Of a stretch of DNA of 64,000 nucleotides, positions 1-8,749 are shown piece by piece. How positions within the stretch are numbered: the first letter of the stretch is position 1; every line of letters begins with the position of its first letter. The notes under the pieces are model-generated. The model saw only the letters and a program-made list of their open reading frames with translations. It was not told the origin of the DNA and ran no database searches. The DNA comes from a virus, in the IMG/VR virus record IMGVR_UViG_3300010401_000002, positions 1 to 64,000 of that record; one strand, written 5' to 3'. Position numbers and translations under genes: made by a program.

Positions 1-2
1 AA

Positions 3-113
3 CTTTCACCAGAGCAAATTGAACGTAAGGCAGAGGTTGAGCGTGTCGGTGGCATATACTACGAAGCAAAAGATATAAATAGTTTTATAACATTTTACGA
101 TGGCATCAAATAA
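3..113 (+). CDS. VRR-NUC-like nuclease, C-terminal end only (truncated by window)
   Basis: An open frame enters from the left edge and stops at 113, leaving 36 residues (begins LSPEQIERKAEVERVGGIYY). The pattern 'S-x-E-Q ... G-G-x-x-Y-x-A-x-D' is the usual end of VRR-NUC nucleases, which phages use as Holliday-junction or flap nucleases often beside helicase genes. The catalytic part lies outside the window, so the call rests on the C-terminal signature only. The next gene starts inside it at 100. Confidence 0.5.
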   Translation, partial: LSPEQIERKAEVERVGGIYYEAKDINSFITFYDGIK

Positions 114-285
114 ACCACAATTCATTCGTCCGAAACACAAGATGGGAGAATCTGTTATGGTCAAGCAAACAGGCGCACTTGGAGCAATTATAAAGATTGA
201 ACCGTCTAATGGCAGCTATATTTACATGATGGAAAATGTTGATGGGGCTTGGTATGAACATGAGATTGAATCATGGAAACGATGA
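100..285 (+). CDS. Small phage protein, possible SH3-like barrel
   Basis: Sixty-one residues, overlapping the preceding gene by 14 nt. The sequence is rich in short beta-type stretches (ESVMVKQTGALGAIIKIE, then SYIYMME) and ends in a charged segment, which suggests a small beta barrel, but no family was recognised. Tight overlap with both neighbours argues that it is a real gene of the same transcription unit. Confidence 0.6.
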   Translation: MASNKPQFIRPKHKMGESVMVKQTGALGAIIKIEPSNGSYIYMMENVDGAWYEHEIESWKR

Positions 286-335
286 TTGAACATGGTAGTT
301 ACATTTATTGGAATCAAATTATACAAACAAGCAAA

Positions 336-533
336 ATGAAAAAAGAAAAAGTAAGCAAGTTGTTGTTCTCAAAGAACAGTAAAAATCAATGGTCGTGGAG
401 ATTGATTTCTCCGAACGGCAAGAAAATCGCTTGGTCAGGAGAGGAATATTTGACCCGCGCAGGTTGTAAGAAAGGATGGCAGGCTTTGTTTGCGGCAGTT
501 GAATCGGGACGATATAAGGTTGAGGGGGCATGA
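336..533 (+). CDS. DUF1508/YegP-like small protein
   Basis: The body WRLISPNGKKIAWSGEEY followed by a short helix and GRYKV matches the DUF1508 (YegP) repeat, a small beta-beta-alpha unit of unknown function common in bacteria and phages. I prefer the start at 336 because it is preceded by an A-rich Bacteroidota-type initiation region and keeps the whole domain; an in-frame start at 273 would add 21 residues and overlap the previous gene. It overlaps the next gene by 4 nt. Confidence 0.6.
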   Translation: MKKEKVSKLLFSKNSKNQWSWRLISPNGKKIAWSGEEYLTRAGCKKGWQALFAAVESGRYKVEGA

Positions 534-928
534 CCAAGCACAAGCCCTACAACTTCCTAATCAAAGGAACAGTCTATCCATTCGACATACTTGTAAGCGT
601 TGACGAACCCGATATAAAAATCATTGAAACATTACTGCTACTTGGCGTTCCTAAAGAATCATTTGACGATGAATTAAAACGAAAGTTATTAATGAAAGAT
701 ACAGTTGGCGCAAGGTGTGTGATGTTAGAAACAAATCAAACTGTTATAAGAGTAAGGTCACAAAACAGCAGGGACAGGACGATACAAAAGTTGGTTCACG
801 AATTATTTCATCACATGGCATTTTTATTTGACAGGATAGGAATAAAGTTAGTTGCTGAAACAAGTGACGAAGCCTTTGCATATTATTTGGAATGGGTTAC
901 GAGAGAGGCGTTATTGAAATTAAAATAA
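530..928 (+). CDS. Zincin-like putative metallopeptidase (HELFH)
   Basis: A 132-residue protein with the zinc-binding motif HELFHH and, about 20 residues later, an acidic helix (ETSDEAFAYYLEW) that can supply the third ligand, as in gluzincin-like phage peptidases. The N-terminal half is mixed alpha/beta with no known match. It lies among small genes upstream of the capsid module, so a role in head maturation is possible but not shown; an ImmA-type regulatory peptidase is the main alternative. Confidence 0.6.
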   Translation: MTKHKPYNFLIKGTVYPFDILVSVDEPDIKIIETLLLLGVPKESFDDELKRKLLMKDTVGARCVMLETNQTVIRVRSQNSRDRTIQKLVHELFHHMAFLFDRIGIKLVAETSDEAFAYYLEWVTREALLKLK

Positions 929-934
929 AAATAT

Positions 935-1258
935 ATGAAATTACATCACAGCAAACCCGTTATTAAGCAAATGAAGTCCGTAGGCGAACTTCTCGAATAC
1001 CATTACCAGCTTGAAGCAAAACGAAAATCATTGAGTTATGAGTATTGGAAAGATATTGCATGGATTCGCAATTTCTATTCGCTCTATCAAAAACACATTG
1101 ATAAGCTGCTAACTAAAATAAGTGAACTAAACACAAAATATTATATATCGGTTGACGGTGTTATAACAAACCCAGAAACACTTTTGCCCGGCATGAAAGA
1201 AGAAGATTATAATGCGGAATTGAAACCTTTTTTAAACGAAATGGTGGAGGTGAGATAG
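935..1258 (+). CDS. Hypothetical helical phage protein
   Basis: One hundred and seven residues, mostly helical and rich in Lys, Glu and Tyr, starting 6 nt after the preceding stop. No domain recognised. It is the last gene before the opposite-strand insert at 1261-1713, whose stop lies 3 nt beyond its own. Confidence 0.65.
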   Translation: MKLHHSKPVIKQMKSVGELLEYHYQLEAKRKSLSYEYWKDIAWIRNFYSLYQKHIDKLLTKISELNTKYYISVDGVITNPETLLPGMKEEDYNAELKPFLNEMVEVR

Positions 1259-1260
1259 CA

Positions 1261-1713
1261 TCACCATTCGATTACCTGCAATGAAGTAGATTCTGATGTG
1301 CCCATAAAGCTGCACAATAAAGTCACGGCATCGTAACTACGGCTATACTCGTAATATTTGCGGGTCGGGGCGTGAACCAATTTGAAATCGCACACAGGCT
1401 TAATTGTCAACGAATAAGATTCAATAGGGGAACAAAATATAACGAAGCGCAACTTTTCGTAGATGTCGTTTGATTCATTTACTAAACAAAACCTCCCTTG
1501 ATACTTGCACCTGCAAAGATTGTATTTCTCACCCGGCTTTAAAATACTTGATGGCGTAGTTGTACTCACAGCGCAGGATTCAATCGCGCAATATGACATG
1601 ATGTGCTGCCAATTATGGTAGAGGCTTAAAATACTCCAATCATTTCTCCATAACCCTCTTTGTAAAACCAACCCGCTTTTTTGCCCCGCCCAATTATCTG
1701 CTAAACTTTTCAT
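1261..1713 (-). CDS. Cys-rich orphan gene on opposite strand (moron-like)
   Basis: A 150-residue protein read against the virion operon, in a gap where the + strand has no frame of useful length. It contains several cysteines, some clustered (NLCRCKYQGRFC), and many Tyr/Trp/Ser residues; no family was recognised. Upstream on its own strand, within 1714-1760, is an AT-rich tract with a TAAATTTG box, so it may have its own promoter. An isolated, oppositely oriented, separately transcribed gene inside late genes is the usual picture of a moron. The coding call rests on position and open frame only. Confidence 0.55.
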   Translation of the reverse strand: MKSLADNWAGQKSGLVLQRGLWRNDWSILSLYHNWQHIMSYCAIESCAVSTTTPSSILKPGEKYNLCRCKYQGRFCLVNESNDIYEKLRFVIFCSPIESYSLTIKPVCDFKLVHAPTRKYYEYSRSYDAVTLLCSFMGTSESTSLQVIEW

Positions 1714-1754
1714 TGAGATATACTCTTTTCTAAAAACACAAATTTAACAAATAT

Positions 1755-1786
1755 TTGCAAAAGAGAATTATAATGTTTTATCTTTG
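1755..1786 (+). promoter_or_regulatory. Bacteroidota-type promoter upstream of head genes
   Basis: TTG (1755-1757), a 21-nt spacer and a perfect TATCTTTG box (1779-1786), matching TTG/TAnnTTTG. The box ends 41 nt before the start at 1828, so this could restart transcription of scaffold and capsid genes after the inserted minus-strand gene. Confidence 0.55.
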
Positions 1787-1827
1787 TCAAAATAAGCGAC
1801 AACAAACGGCTACATACCCATACAAAA

Positions 1828-2178
1828 ATGAAACAAGACTTCACCGCATCAGAATATCGCGCACAGCCTGAAAATAAATTCACCGAAATCGAATCCACTT
1901 GCAGGTTAGAAGCAGAAAAGTATTTTCAGAAGCACGAAGATAAGCATGAGATGCTCTCAAAAACGATTGAGGCAGGCGATTGTACCATAGAATTTAGTGC
2001 AAATCGTACAGGAATACTTCATAGTAGCGTGCCCCATTGGACACTGTTTGACTTGTGTATTGAAAACATAACAGCAACAGTTCCTGACCCGCCAAAGAAA
2101 ACTAAAGTGGTTGAAGTAGAAGACGAAATTGATGAACCAGAAGTAGAGCCAATCGCAAAACCAAAAGGAAAGAAATAA
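1828..2178 (+). CDS. Hypothetical protein preceding the scaffold gene
   Basis: One hundred and sixteen residues. The N-terminal 85 residues look like a folded domain (two helices, then short strands); the rest is a charged, proline-rich tail ending KPKGKK, which looks disordered. It is the first gene after the promoter at 1755-1786 and lies 25 nt before the scaffold, so it is probably expressed with the head genes. No family recognised. Confidence 0.65.
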   Translation: MKQDFTASEYRAQPENKFTEIESTCRLEAEKYFQKHEDKHEMLSKTIEAGDCTIEFSANRTGILHSSVPHWTLFDLCIENITATVPDPPKKTKVVEVEDEIDEPEVEPIAKPKGKK

Positions 2179-2203
2179 TAATTTCAACTAAATAAAGTCT
2201 ATT

Positions 2204-3280
2204 ATGGCAGATATAATTTTATCAAAAGAAGATGTCGCAGGAATGATTGACAGGGGAGAAATCAACCCCGAAGATTACAAGCAATCTGATAAACCTGCGC
2301 CTAAAGCAGAAGAAAAGGCCGACCTCGATGATGATACGCCAATAGAGAAACCTACGCCAGAACCAAAAAAAGAAAAGAAAGTAAAAGCTGCTGCTGCACC
2401 CGCAAAGGTAGCCGACCCTGTTACAGAACTTCCAGACCCAACAGTAGTTGAAAATGAAGATGTTGTGACAGGTGATGCGGACAAGCCTTTTTGGGAGAAA
2501 GACCCCGAACCAGCAAAAGTTGACTTTGAAAAAGAATTAAAGGCAACTAAAGCCGAATTAGAATTAGCAAAAAAATCAATTGATAGCGACCCCGTTTTAA
2601 AGGCGTGGTTAAAAGCTAAAAAAGAAGGAAAAGACCCGGTTCAGGCAGTAAAAAATCTGTTACTACAAGACCCATCAAATATATCGGATGACGAACTTAT
2701 CGCAGCAGACTTAATGCAGGAAGAAAAGTTGAGTAAAGAAGAAGCGATTGAAAGAGTTGAAGGCATGGATGCTTATTTAAAGAAAAGATTAGCCAAGCCG
2801 CTAAAGGACGCTTTAATTTCGCAACACCAAAGCCAATTTAAAGAATTTGGATTCAACGATTATCTTGAATCCCAAAAAGTACCCGAAGAATTAGAAACTT
2901 TCGCCAACGACCTTACCTCGCAGATAGAGGGTGGCACAGGCAAAAAGTTATTTAATATATTGACACAGGACGAGAAGGTAACAAAAACAATGTTATCTAA
3001 CCTTTCTAAGTCAGACTGTTTCTCGCCAACAGACGAAAATGGCAAATTTGATGCTGATACAGCCAAACTAATTATGATTGTGAAAGACAAAAACCTCCGC
3101 AAGCAATTTTTGGGTGAAATCGCAAAAACATATCAAGATAAAGGTATGCGTGAAGGATTAGCTACAACAAAGGCAGACAGACCTATTGTTTCAGGCGGAC
3201 AGGGATTGGCAGCGTCCAAAACCTCAGCCGATGATATGATAAAGAGTTCTGAAACTGTTTACACTGTATCTAATAAGTAA
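2204..3280 (+). CDS. Putative capsid scaffolding protein
   Basis: A 358-residue, very hydrophilic Glu/Lys/Asp/Ala-rich protein. Residues 20-95 are low-complexity and proline-rich, residues 100-200 are predicted coiled coil, and the C-terminal part is charged. Composition, size and place immediately upstream of the major capsid gene are those of tailed-phage scaffolds, which chaperone capsid assembly and leave the prohead. No sequence motif proves the role, and no protease domain is visible in it. Confidence 0.7.
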   Translation: MADIILSKEDVAGMIDRGEINPEDYKQSDKPAPKAEEKADLDDDTPIEKPTPEPKKEKKVKAAAAPAKVADPVTELPDPTVVENEDVVTGDADKPFWEKDPEPAKVDFEKELKATKAELELAKKSIDSDPVLKAWLKAKKEGKDPVQAVKNLLLQDPSNISDDELIAADLMQEEKLSKEEAIERVEGMDAYLKKRLAKPLKDALISQHQSQFKEFGFNDYLESQKVPEELETFANDLTSQIEGGTGKKLFNILTQDEKVTKTMLSNLSKSDCFSPTDENGKFDADTAKLIMIVKDKNLRKQFLGEIAKTYQDKGMREGLATTKADRPIVSGGQGLAASKTSADDMIKSSETVYTVSNK

Positions 3281-3370
3281 ACGCTCATCCATAGCCAGAT
3301 TGATTACTCCTACAGGGAGTGACAGCAAGTGCCGCATTGTTTAATTTCCAAAATTTTAATTTAACAAACA

Positions 3371-4762
3371 ATGTCATATACATCACAAAATTTAAGAGCA
3401 GCACCGAATTTTTTCCAAAATGGATTCTATGCGGTACAAAGTGATGCCCCATTTATACAGATGGGCTTCAATAATGAGTACAGGGACATGCAGTTTTTAA
3501 AGATGCTTAATACAGGCAGCGTAAAATCAGTATTTACCGAACGACCAAATGGTGTTTATGAGCGCCAAAGAGTTGACAGTCCATACCGTAACGCAACAGT
3601 ATTAACGAGAACTGTATCAGGTAACAATTTAATATTAACCTTCACTGAACCCGATATTGATTACATCAGGGATACAGAGGTTTTATGCGACCCTGCAAGC
3701 GCAACAAACGCAATTGTACAGTTCGCTACAAAGGGAACGGTAACAATTGAGCCGCTTGATGCACCTGCATTTCCTGCAAGCGTATTTGCAGTAGGCGCAA
3801 TCATAAACGTTGTCGGAGGTTTGGCAACGATTCATCGTAGCGGTGGATTAACAAACCTTACACGCGATAGCCGTCCTGAAACATTTCTTTCGGCAATATT
3901 CCGTGACAGCGCAAACACATCTTCACGTGCAAACATTCAACTCCAATACATCTACGGTGAATTGGGAGGCCAGAAAAACAAATTGTATTCATACACAGAC
4001 GACCAAGCGCAAGCTGCAATCCGTCTTATGATTGCAAAAGTTTATATGGGATGGCGCGGCAAGAACGTAATCACTCAAACATCAAGAGGCGCAGTAGCGC
4101 AGCCATGCGGCATTGATTATGCGATTCAGAAAGACGGTGAAATTATTGATATTACATCGCCTCCAACAGCAGCTTACTTACGCCAGTTGGTGCAGCAATC
4201 GTTGTCAATTTCATCACAAGGAAATCAGGACATTCTTATTGCAGGAGGCCGTTTGGCAATTGAGAATATTCGCCAGTTGATTGCACCCGCAGTAATTGCA
4301 TCCGGTGATAGAAACACCTACAACGTTGGGCCGGGCGAAGGTATCCGTTCAATGGGTTGGAGAGAATCAGATGCTAATATTCAGTTGTCGGTAGTTCCAT
4401 TCCTTGCAAATCAGGAAGTTGGTTCACCCGCAACAGGACTTGCAAATCTACCGGGCACAATGGCGCAAAACACATTCTACATCTTTAACCGCACACCAAT
4501 ACCAACAGTAGGTGGTGGAACGGTTGGCCGTGTTCAGGATTTGTATTGGAAAGGCGAAGATGCAATGGAAGAAGGTAAACTTTGGATTAAAGGAATACCG
4601 GGTATGCGTGGCGACACAGGTCAGGCATGGGACAGCGCAATGGGCGCAGGGGCACAAATGACAGCATCACCAATAGACGCAGCGATGAGCGAACTTCTTT
4701 GGGATGGTGGACACGTAATGAACATGACAGGTTGTATTAAAGTTCAACCCTACGTAGCATAA
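3371..4762 (+). CDS. Major capsid protein (HK97-fold expected)
   Basis: A 463-residue protein directly after the scaffold-like gene and before a beta-rich accessory protein. It has mixed alpha/beta content, long stretches of short strands, a helix around YTDDQAQAAIRLMIAKVYMG that fits a spine helix, and Gly-rich C-terminal loops. Size, position and style fit the major capsid protein of Bacteroidota podoviruses. A 90-nt gap with the A-rich leader TTTAACAAACAATG precedes it, a typical strong initiation region in Bacteroidota. The fold itself is inferred, not seen. Confidence 0.75.
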   Translation: MSYTSQNLRAAPNFFQNGFYAVQSDAPFIQMGFNNEYRDMQFLKMLNTGSVKSVFTERPNGVYERQRVDSPYRNATVLTRTVSGNNLILTFTEPDIDYIRDTEVLCDPASATNAIVQFATKGTVTIEPLDAPAFPASVFAVGAIINVVGGLATIHRSGGLTNLTRDSRPETFLSAIFRDSANTSSRANIQLQYIYGELGGQKNKLYSYTDDQAQAAIRLMIAKVYMGWRGKNVITQTSRGAVAQPCGIDYAIQKDGEIIDITSPPTAAYLRQLVQQSLSISSQGNQDILIAGGRLAIENIRQLIAPAVIASGDRNTYNVGPGEGIRSMGWRESDANIQLSVVPFLANQEVGSPATGLANLPGTMAQNTFYIFNRTPIPTVGGGTVGRVQDLYWKGEDAMEEGKLWIKGIPGMRGDTGQAWDSAMGAGAQMTASPIDAAMSELLWDGGHVMNMTGCIKVQPYVA

Positions 4763-4790
4763 TAATATAACAATTTAATACATAAAGAAA

Positions 4791-5663
4791 ATGTTACAAG
4801 CAAAAGAAGACCAGTTTATTGTTATATATCCTTCCACTCCTTATGTGGGTGCAACTGATATTTCTATTACTACCAATGGGGCGTTAAAGTTAAACATCCC
4901 TCCGGCAGCAACGGCAGCAGCAAAATGGACTACGGTAGGTCAGATTAATGACGTAGTTCCAAATACGATTACGAAAATTGGCTATGCAGACGAAGTGGCA
5001 TCGGCAATGACTATTGTATTTCCAACATCATCATCAGGCACACAGCCTGTTGCAGGAAATACTTATGGCATACAGATTAACCCATCGTACCCTGCATTTA
5101 GCTCACCATCGTCAACAGTTCCTGTTCCGCCAGCAGGCGCACCTAACTATGCGCAGCCCTACATCATCAATTACACAGCATCATCGGCAGATACCACATG
5201 GTCAATCCTTGCGGGAAACATGAAGCTGTTAATTGACAAAATGGGTGCACGTTACGGAACGTTTTCGTGTGGCACAGCAGGTACTACCACGATAACGCTT
5301 ACCATTACAGGTATTACAGGTGTAAATGCAGGTCTATTGAGAATTGTAAAGATAAGCGACCCAACAGGTTCACTTACAGTTGCAACTACAGTGGCAGGTA
5401 ACTTACAGCGTTACAGTGGTGCACAGTTGAACGCAAAGCAGATCATCAGCACAACTAACAACATTAATGTTACGTTCACTGAAAGCTATTACGATTTGGT
5501 TTACTTCCAGATTAAAGTTCCTGCGGGAAGTGATTTGGGCGGCGAATTAAAGACAGTACGCGATGTGTACCTGTATGTGAGTAACCCCGGTAAAACATCA
5601 GGGGGCACAACATTTACAGGATTGTTATACTCGTCAATCTTGGCAGGTGTGACTTATCCTTAA
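4791..5663 (+). CDS. Beta-rich capsid-associated or decoration protein
   Basis: A 290-residue protein dominated by Thr, Ser, Gly and Val with alternating beta-strand patterns and a proline-rich linker (residues about 103-118). It starts 28 nt after the capsid gene and is followed by a terminator-like hairpin, so capsid and this gene form a short high-expression unit. A head decoration or head-fibre protein is likely; no family match is claimed. Confidence 0.6.
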   Translation: MLQAKEDQFIVIYPSTPYVGATDISITTNGALKLNIPPAATAAAKWTTVGQINDVVPNTITKIGYADEVASAMTIVFPTSSSGTQPVAGNTYGIQINPSYPAFSSPSSTVPVPPAGAPNYAQPYIINYTASSADTTWSILAGNMKLLIDKMGARYGTFSCGTAGTTTITLTITGITGVNAGLLRIVKISDPTGSLTVATTVAGNLQRYSGAQLNAKQIISTTNNINVTFTESYYDLVYFQIKVPAGSDLGGELKTVRDVYLYVSNPGKTSGGTTFTGLLYSSILAGVTYP

Positions 5664-5688
5664 TGGATTTAAAAGTTTGAACAAAAAA

Positions 5689-5722
5689 GCGGTGGCGAAA
5701 ACTATAGATTCGTCACCGTTTC
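5689..5722 (+). terminator. Terminator-like hairpin after capsid unit
   Basis: Arms GCGGTGGCGAA (5689-5699) and TTCGTCACCGT (5709-5719) pair over 11 bp with two G-U pairs, loop 9 nt, followed by TTCTT. It lies 26 nt after the stop at 5663. Confidence 0.6.
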
Positions 5723-5786
5723 TTAAAAATTTCTATACAATAAAAAGTTCATAGTAGCATATTTTAATATATAAACAGCAAAGCAA

Positions 5787-6815
5787 ATGGCAAAAAACAC
5801 ATTATCATTAACAGTACCCGAATTTAGAATGTCGGACAGCCCAACATATCTTGATTTATGGACAATGCACAAAGACAACGGTAAAGAAATATACCGATAC
5901 ATAGACAACTTTGGAGAGTACCACGAAGGAACAGACAAAGGGGTTTTTAAAACTATTTCAATTGCAAGATTACAGCCCTACGTGCTGAATTTTGACAGTA
6001 ACAACAAAAAGGATGTGACCTTTGCAAAGTTTGTAATGTCAATCCCAAGAGTAAGAGATGCAGACGGGATTACCCGTAAAAAAGTTGGAAGCATTTCAAC
6101 AGCAATGCCAATTATGGGCAGGCTTACACTTGACAGGGCAACAGAAAATTGCCATGTTATACAAACAAGAAGTCAGGTAACAAGCCATTTCCTTCCGCTA
6201 TCGTTGAAGGATAAGGTTATGGTTGCATTAAAATACGGACAAAACATTGAAGGGTTATCGCACACAAGAATCATAGAACTGATGTGTGACCCCGGCTACG
6301 ATTTAGTATTTCCACCAAAGAGCAGGGAGAATGATGGCATCGTAGAAAAACCTATCATGGTTGCAAGAGGTATATTTTGGCAGGGCGCAAACGCTGTTGA
6401 GTACATCAGGATTATGAAAGCAGGACTTAAAACTTTTGAAAAGGAAATTACCATTCAAAAAGGAATTATTTCAGGGGATATTGAATACAAAGCATCAACA
6501 GGCTATTCATTTGGTGGCCAATATGTAGGAAACGACCATTTGGCATTAAACAAAAGTTTTGCCGACCATCCTGAATTATTTATGCTATTGCAGAATCAGG
6601 TTGCCAATAAGAATTTTCAGAACGAAGATGATTTAAAGGATGTGGATGCAGTTGGGTTTGAGGAAATAAAGCCTACGGTAGCAGAGAAGACTGAACCAAT
6701 ACAAGAAGCAAAAGTGCCTGAATTTAATTTATCAAATAATAGTAACGATACGGGGTTTGAAGAAATTATGACACCAAAGTCAAAAAGTAACAAGGCAAAA
6801 GAAACAGTAGTTTAA
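5787..6815 (+). CDS. Hypothetical structural-region protein
   Basis: A 342-residue protein. Residues 1-270 look globular; from about 280 the tail is acidic and low-complexity with two similar motifs (VGFEEIKP and TGFEEIMTPK), then a basic end. No family recognised. Location between capsid and connector-like genes suggests a virion or assembly role. Confidence 0.65.
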   Translation: MAKNTLSLTVPEFRMSDSPTYLDLWTMHKDNGKEIYRYIDNFGEYHEGTDKGVFKTISIARLQPYVLNFDSNNKKDVTFAKFVMSIPRVRDADGITRKKVGSISTAMPIMGRLTLDRATENCHVIQTRSQVTSHFLPLSLKDKVMVALKYGQNIEGLSHTRIIELMCDPGYDLVFPPKSRENDGIVEKPIMVARGIFWQGANAVEYIRIMKAGLKTFEKEITIQKGIISGDIEYKASTGYSFGGQYVGNDHLALNKSFADHPELFMLLQNQVANKNFQNEDDLKDVDAVGFEEIKPTVAEKTEPIQEAKVPEFNLSNNSNDTGFEEIMTPKSKSNKAKETVV

Positions 6816-6946
6816 TGCGATACCACTACACACAATCAGGCAATAAGCAACCTCAAATAAACTTTTGGGTTATATTTCCACCTGCATTTTATGTAGTTCA
6901 TACAGGTTCAGAAAGTCTATTCACGTATAAAACAAATCTTGCTTAA
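6815..6946 (+). CDS. Short protein fitted between two genes
   Basis: Forty-three residues (MRYHYTQSGNKQP...). The start codon overlaps the previous stop (TAATG) and the stop directly abuts the next ATG at 6947. This exact packing supports translation by coupling. Aromatic-rich with no recognised domain. Confidence 0.5.
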   Translation: MRYHYTQSGNKQPQINFWVIFPPAFYVVHTGSESLFTYKTNLA

Positions 6947-7681
6947 ATGGATTTCACGGACACTTTTACTAATGTTGGTTTATCAAAAGTGGTAGCCAGA
7001 GCAAAGATAGAGTTGGGTCTTGGAAATGATTCAACAGTAAACTTTGTATTAGAAAAGATTGCCGAAGAGGCCGCAACACATCTTGATAACCAAGAATCTG
7101 ATATTTATAGAGCCGTTTGCCTTGATTTGGTTTGTGGTGTAGCAGACGTTCCATGCGGGTACAGAACATTTGTAAGTGCTTGTGTGGATGGAATAGAATA
7201 CATCTATGTAAACGATGATTGGTTCAGGGCAAATAACTGTGACTGCGATGTACCGCCAGACATGCGATACTTTGGTACAGTAAGGCGAAACTACAACAAG
7301 TTAGATTTTGGCAGTGACCTAAACACACAAGCGTATCTTATTTATCAGGGGTTAAATGTTGACAGTGAAGGTAATTTAGTGATAGAACCAGAAGCAGTAG
7401 AAGTTTTAGCGTACTCAACGGTAGCAAGTTATTACCGCAGGCGACAGAACCTTGTAATGGCAAGAGAATATCAGTCAATGTACATTGCAGCAAAAAAGAA
7501 CCTTCGCGGAGTTATTGCAATCAGGCGGTCTAAGGAAGACAGACCTTCGATACAGGCAATGATGGCAGGAAGAAGTACAGCAAGTCAATGGCGGGATGCG
7601 TTTAAGGCTTTGGCTATAAGCGGAAATCCGTTTTGGAATTATAGAGGTACGGGAATTGGATTAGGCGGGATATGGGTGTAG
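6947..7681 (+). CDS. Putative head-tail connector (adaptor) protein
   Basis: A 244-residue protein. The C-terminal half is helical (VEVLAYSTVASYYRRR, then AREYQSMYIAAKKNLRGV), ending in a flexible Gly/Trp-rich tail; the centre has a Cys/Asp-rich loop (NNCDCDVPP). Helix-bundle proteins with extended C-termini just after the head genes are typical of ring or adaptor proteins sitting under the portal in podoviruses. Function inferred from position and helix layout. Confidence 0.5.
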   Translation: MDFTDTFTNVGLSKVVARAKIELGLGNDSTVNFVLEKIAEEAATHLDNQESDIYRAVCLDLVCGVADVPCGYRTFVSACVDGIEYIYVNDDWFRANNCDCDVPPDMRYFGTVRRNYNKLDFGSDLNTQAYLIYQGLNVDSEGNLVIEPEAVEVLAYSTVASYYRRRQNLVMAREYQSMYIAAKKNLRGVIAIRRSKEDRPSIQAMMAGRSTASQWRDAFKALAISGNPFWNYRGTGIGLGGIWV

Positions 7682-7890
7682 CGGCATGTTATACAGAAAG
7701 GAGTAATGAGGTAATAAAGATTAGGCTGCTCAAAGAAATGGTCAATCTGAATACCCTCAAAAAAACTTTAAATAATACAGCCGAATATGATAAGCAGATA
7801 AAAATACTGCAAAAGAAAATAGAGAATATCACCATTCAGATTGAATTAGAACGCGCAGCACACGCAATAGAAGATATTGAAAGAAGATAA
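7672..7890 (+). CDS. Small coiled-coil protein
   Basis: Seventy-two residues, overlapping the preceding gene by 10 nt. Nearly all helix with heptad-like leucine/isoleucine spacing (LNTLKKTL ... ILQKKIENITIQIELE). It sits between two connector-like genes; role unknown. Confidence 0.6.
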   Translation: MGVAACYTERSNEVIKIRLLKEMVNLNTLKKTLNNTAEYDKQIKILQKKIENITIQIELERAAHAIEDIERR

Positions 7891-7902
7891 TAACAAATAG
7901 CA

Positions 7903-8733
7903 ATGACAGGGGCTGGTTTCGATAAAATAGTTTCACGCAAGTTAAGCGCAGCCTATACAGGCTTTTATGATAGCGTGGTACGAAAACCTGATGTTTATAA
8001 AGAAGCGTTAGTACAGGCAATAAAAAATGCTTATGAAAGAGATGACGAGCAGCGCGACACCGATAAACTTTTAAATCTTATAGGTCAAACGGTATTAACA
8101 CTTACCTTAAGCGCATATCAAATGTCACTTATAACCGACTACTATCATTTGCTTACTATAAAGTGCTTGTGTCAGGATTATAATTTTGATTTTTCAGATG
8201 CAACACTGCAAAGCAACATCAGCCCGAATCAACTGTCATTCACGTATAGTAATCAGTTAAGGGATAAAGAAATTGTGCAAATTAACGGCACTAATTATTA
8301 TGCAAAAATGATTAGGCCAAAAGTATATACACTATATACCGATGCGGGATTGATAACACCAACAGCAGCAGATAACAAGACTTTTACAACGCCCAAGCGA
8401 TACGTTTATTATTACGCAAAGCAACAATACCCCGACCAATTGATAGGACTATATGGCCAAGCAACAATATATCTTCCAAGGTGGCTGTTCTATGATAGCA
8501 AAATACAGATACTCCCCGATGCAGCAGAAGCAACGATGTATTATGTAAAGAATCCGCCTGTTGCAATTGACCCATTAGATGTTTCAACCGATTTAGAATT
8601 GACCTATCCATACGATTTGCTGATTGATGCAGCCAACGAAGCGTGTCAGATTATAGCAAAAGAAAAACGTGCATGGAATCTATACGGTGCGCAGAAATCG
8701 GATAATCAACAATCACAAACGGTTTTGATGTAA
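7903..8733 (+). CDS. Putative second connector/ring protein
   Basis: A 276-residue protein: helical N-terminus, a beta-rich centre (residues about 110-210) and a C-terminal helix (YPYDLLIDAANEACQIIAKE). The size and the closing Tyr-Pro-Tyr/Asp helix recall tail-adaptor ring proteins of crAss-like phages. That comparison is from memory and should be treated as inference. Confidence 0.45.
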   Translation: MTGAGFDKIVSRKLSAAYTGFYDSVVRKPDVYKEALVQAIKNAYERDDEQRDTDKLLNLIGQTVLTLTLSAYQMSLITDYYHLLTIKCLCQDYNFDFSDATLQSNISPNQLSFTYSNQLRDKEIVQINGTNYYAKMIRPKVYTLYTDAGLITPTAADNKTFTTPKRYVYYYAKQQYPDQLIGLYGQATIYLPRWLFYDSKIQILPDAAEATMYYVKNPPVAIDPLDVSTDLELTYPYDLLIDAANEACQIIAKEKRAWNLYGAQKSDNQQSQTVLM

Positions 8734-8749
8734 TACCTTATAGAATGAA

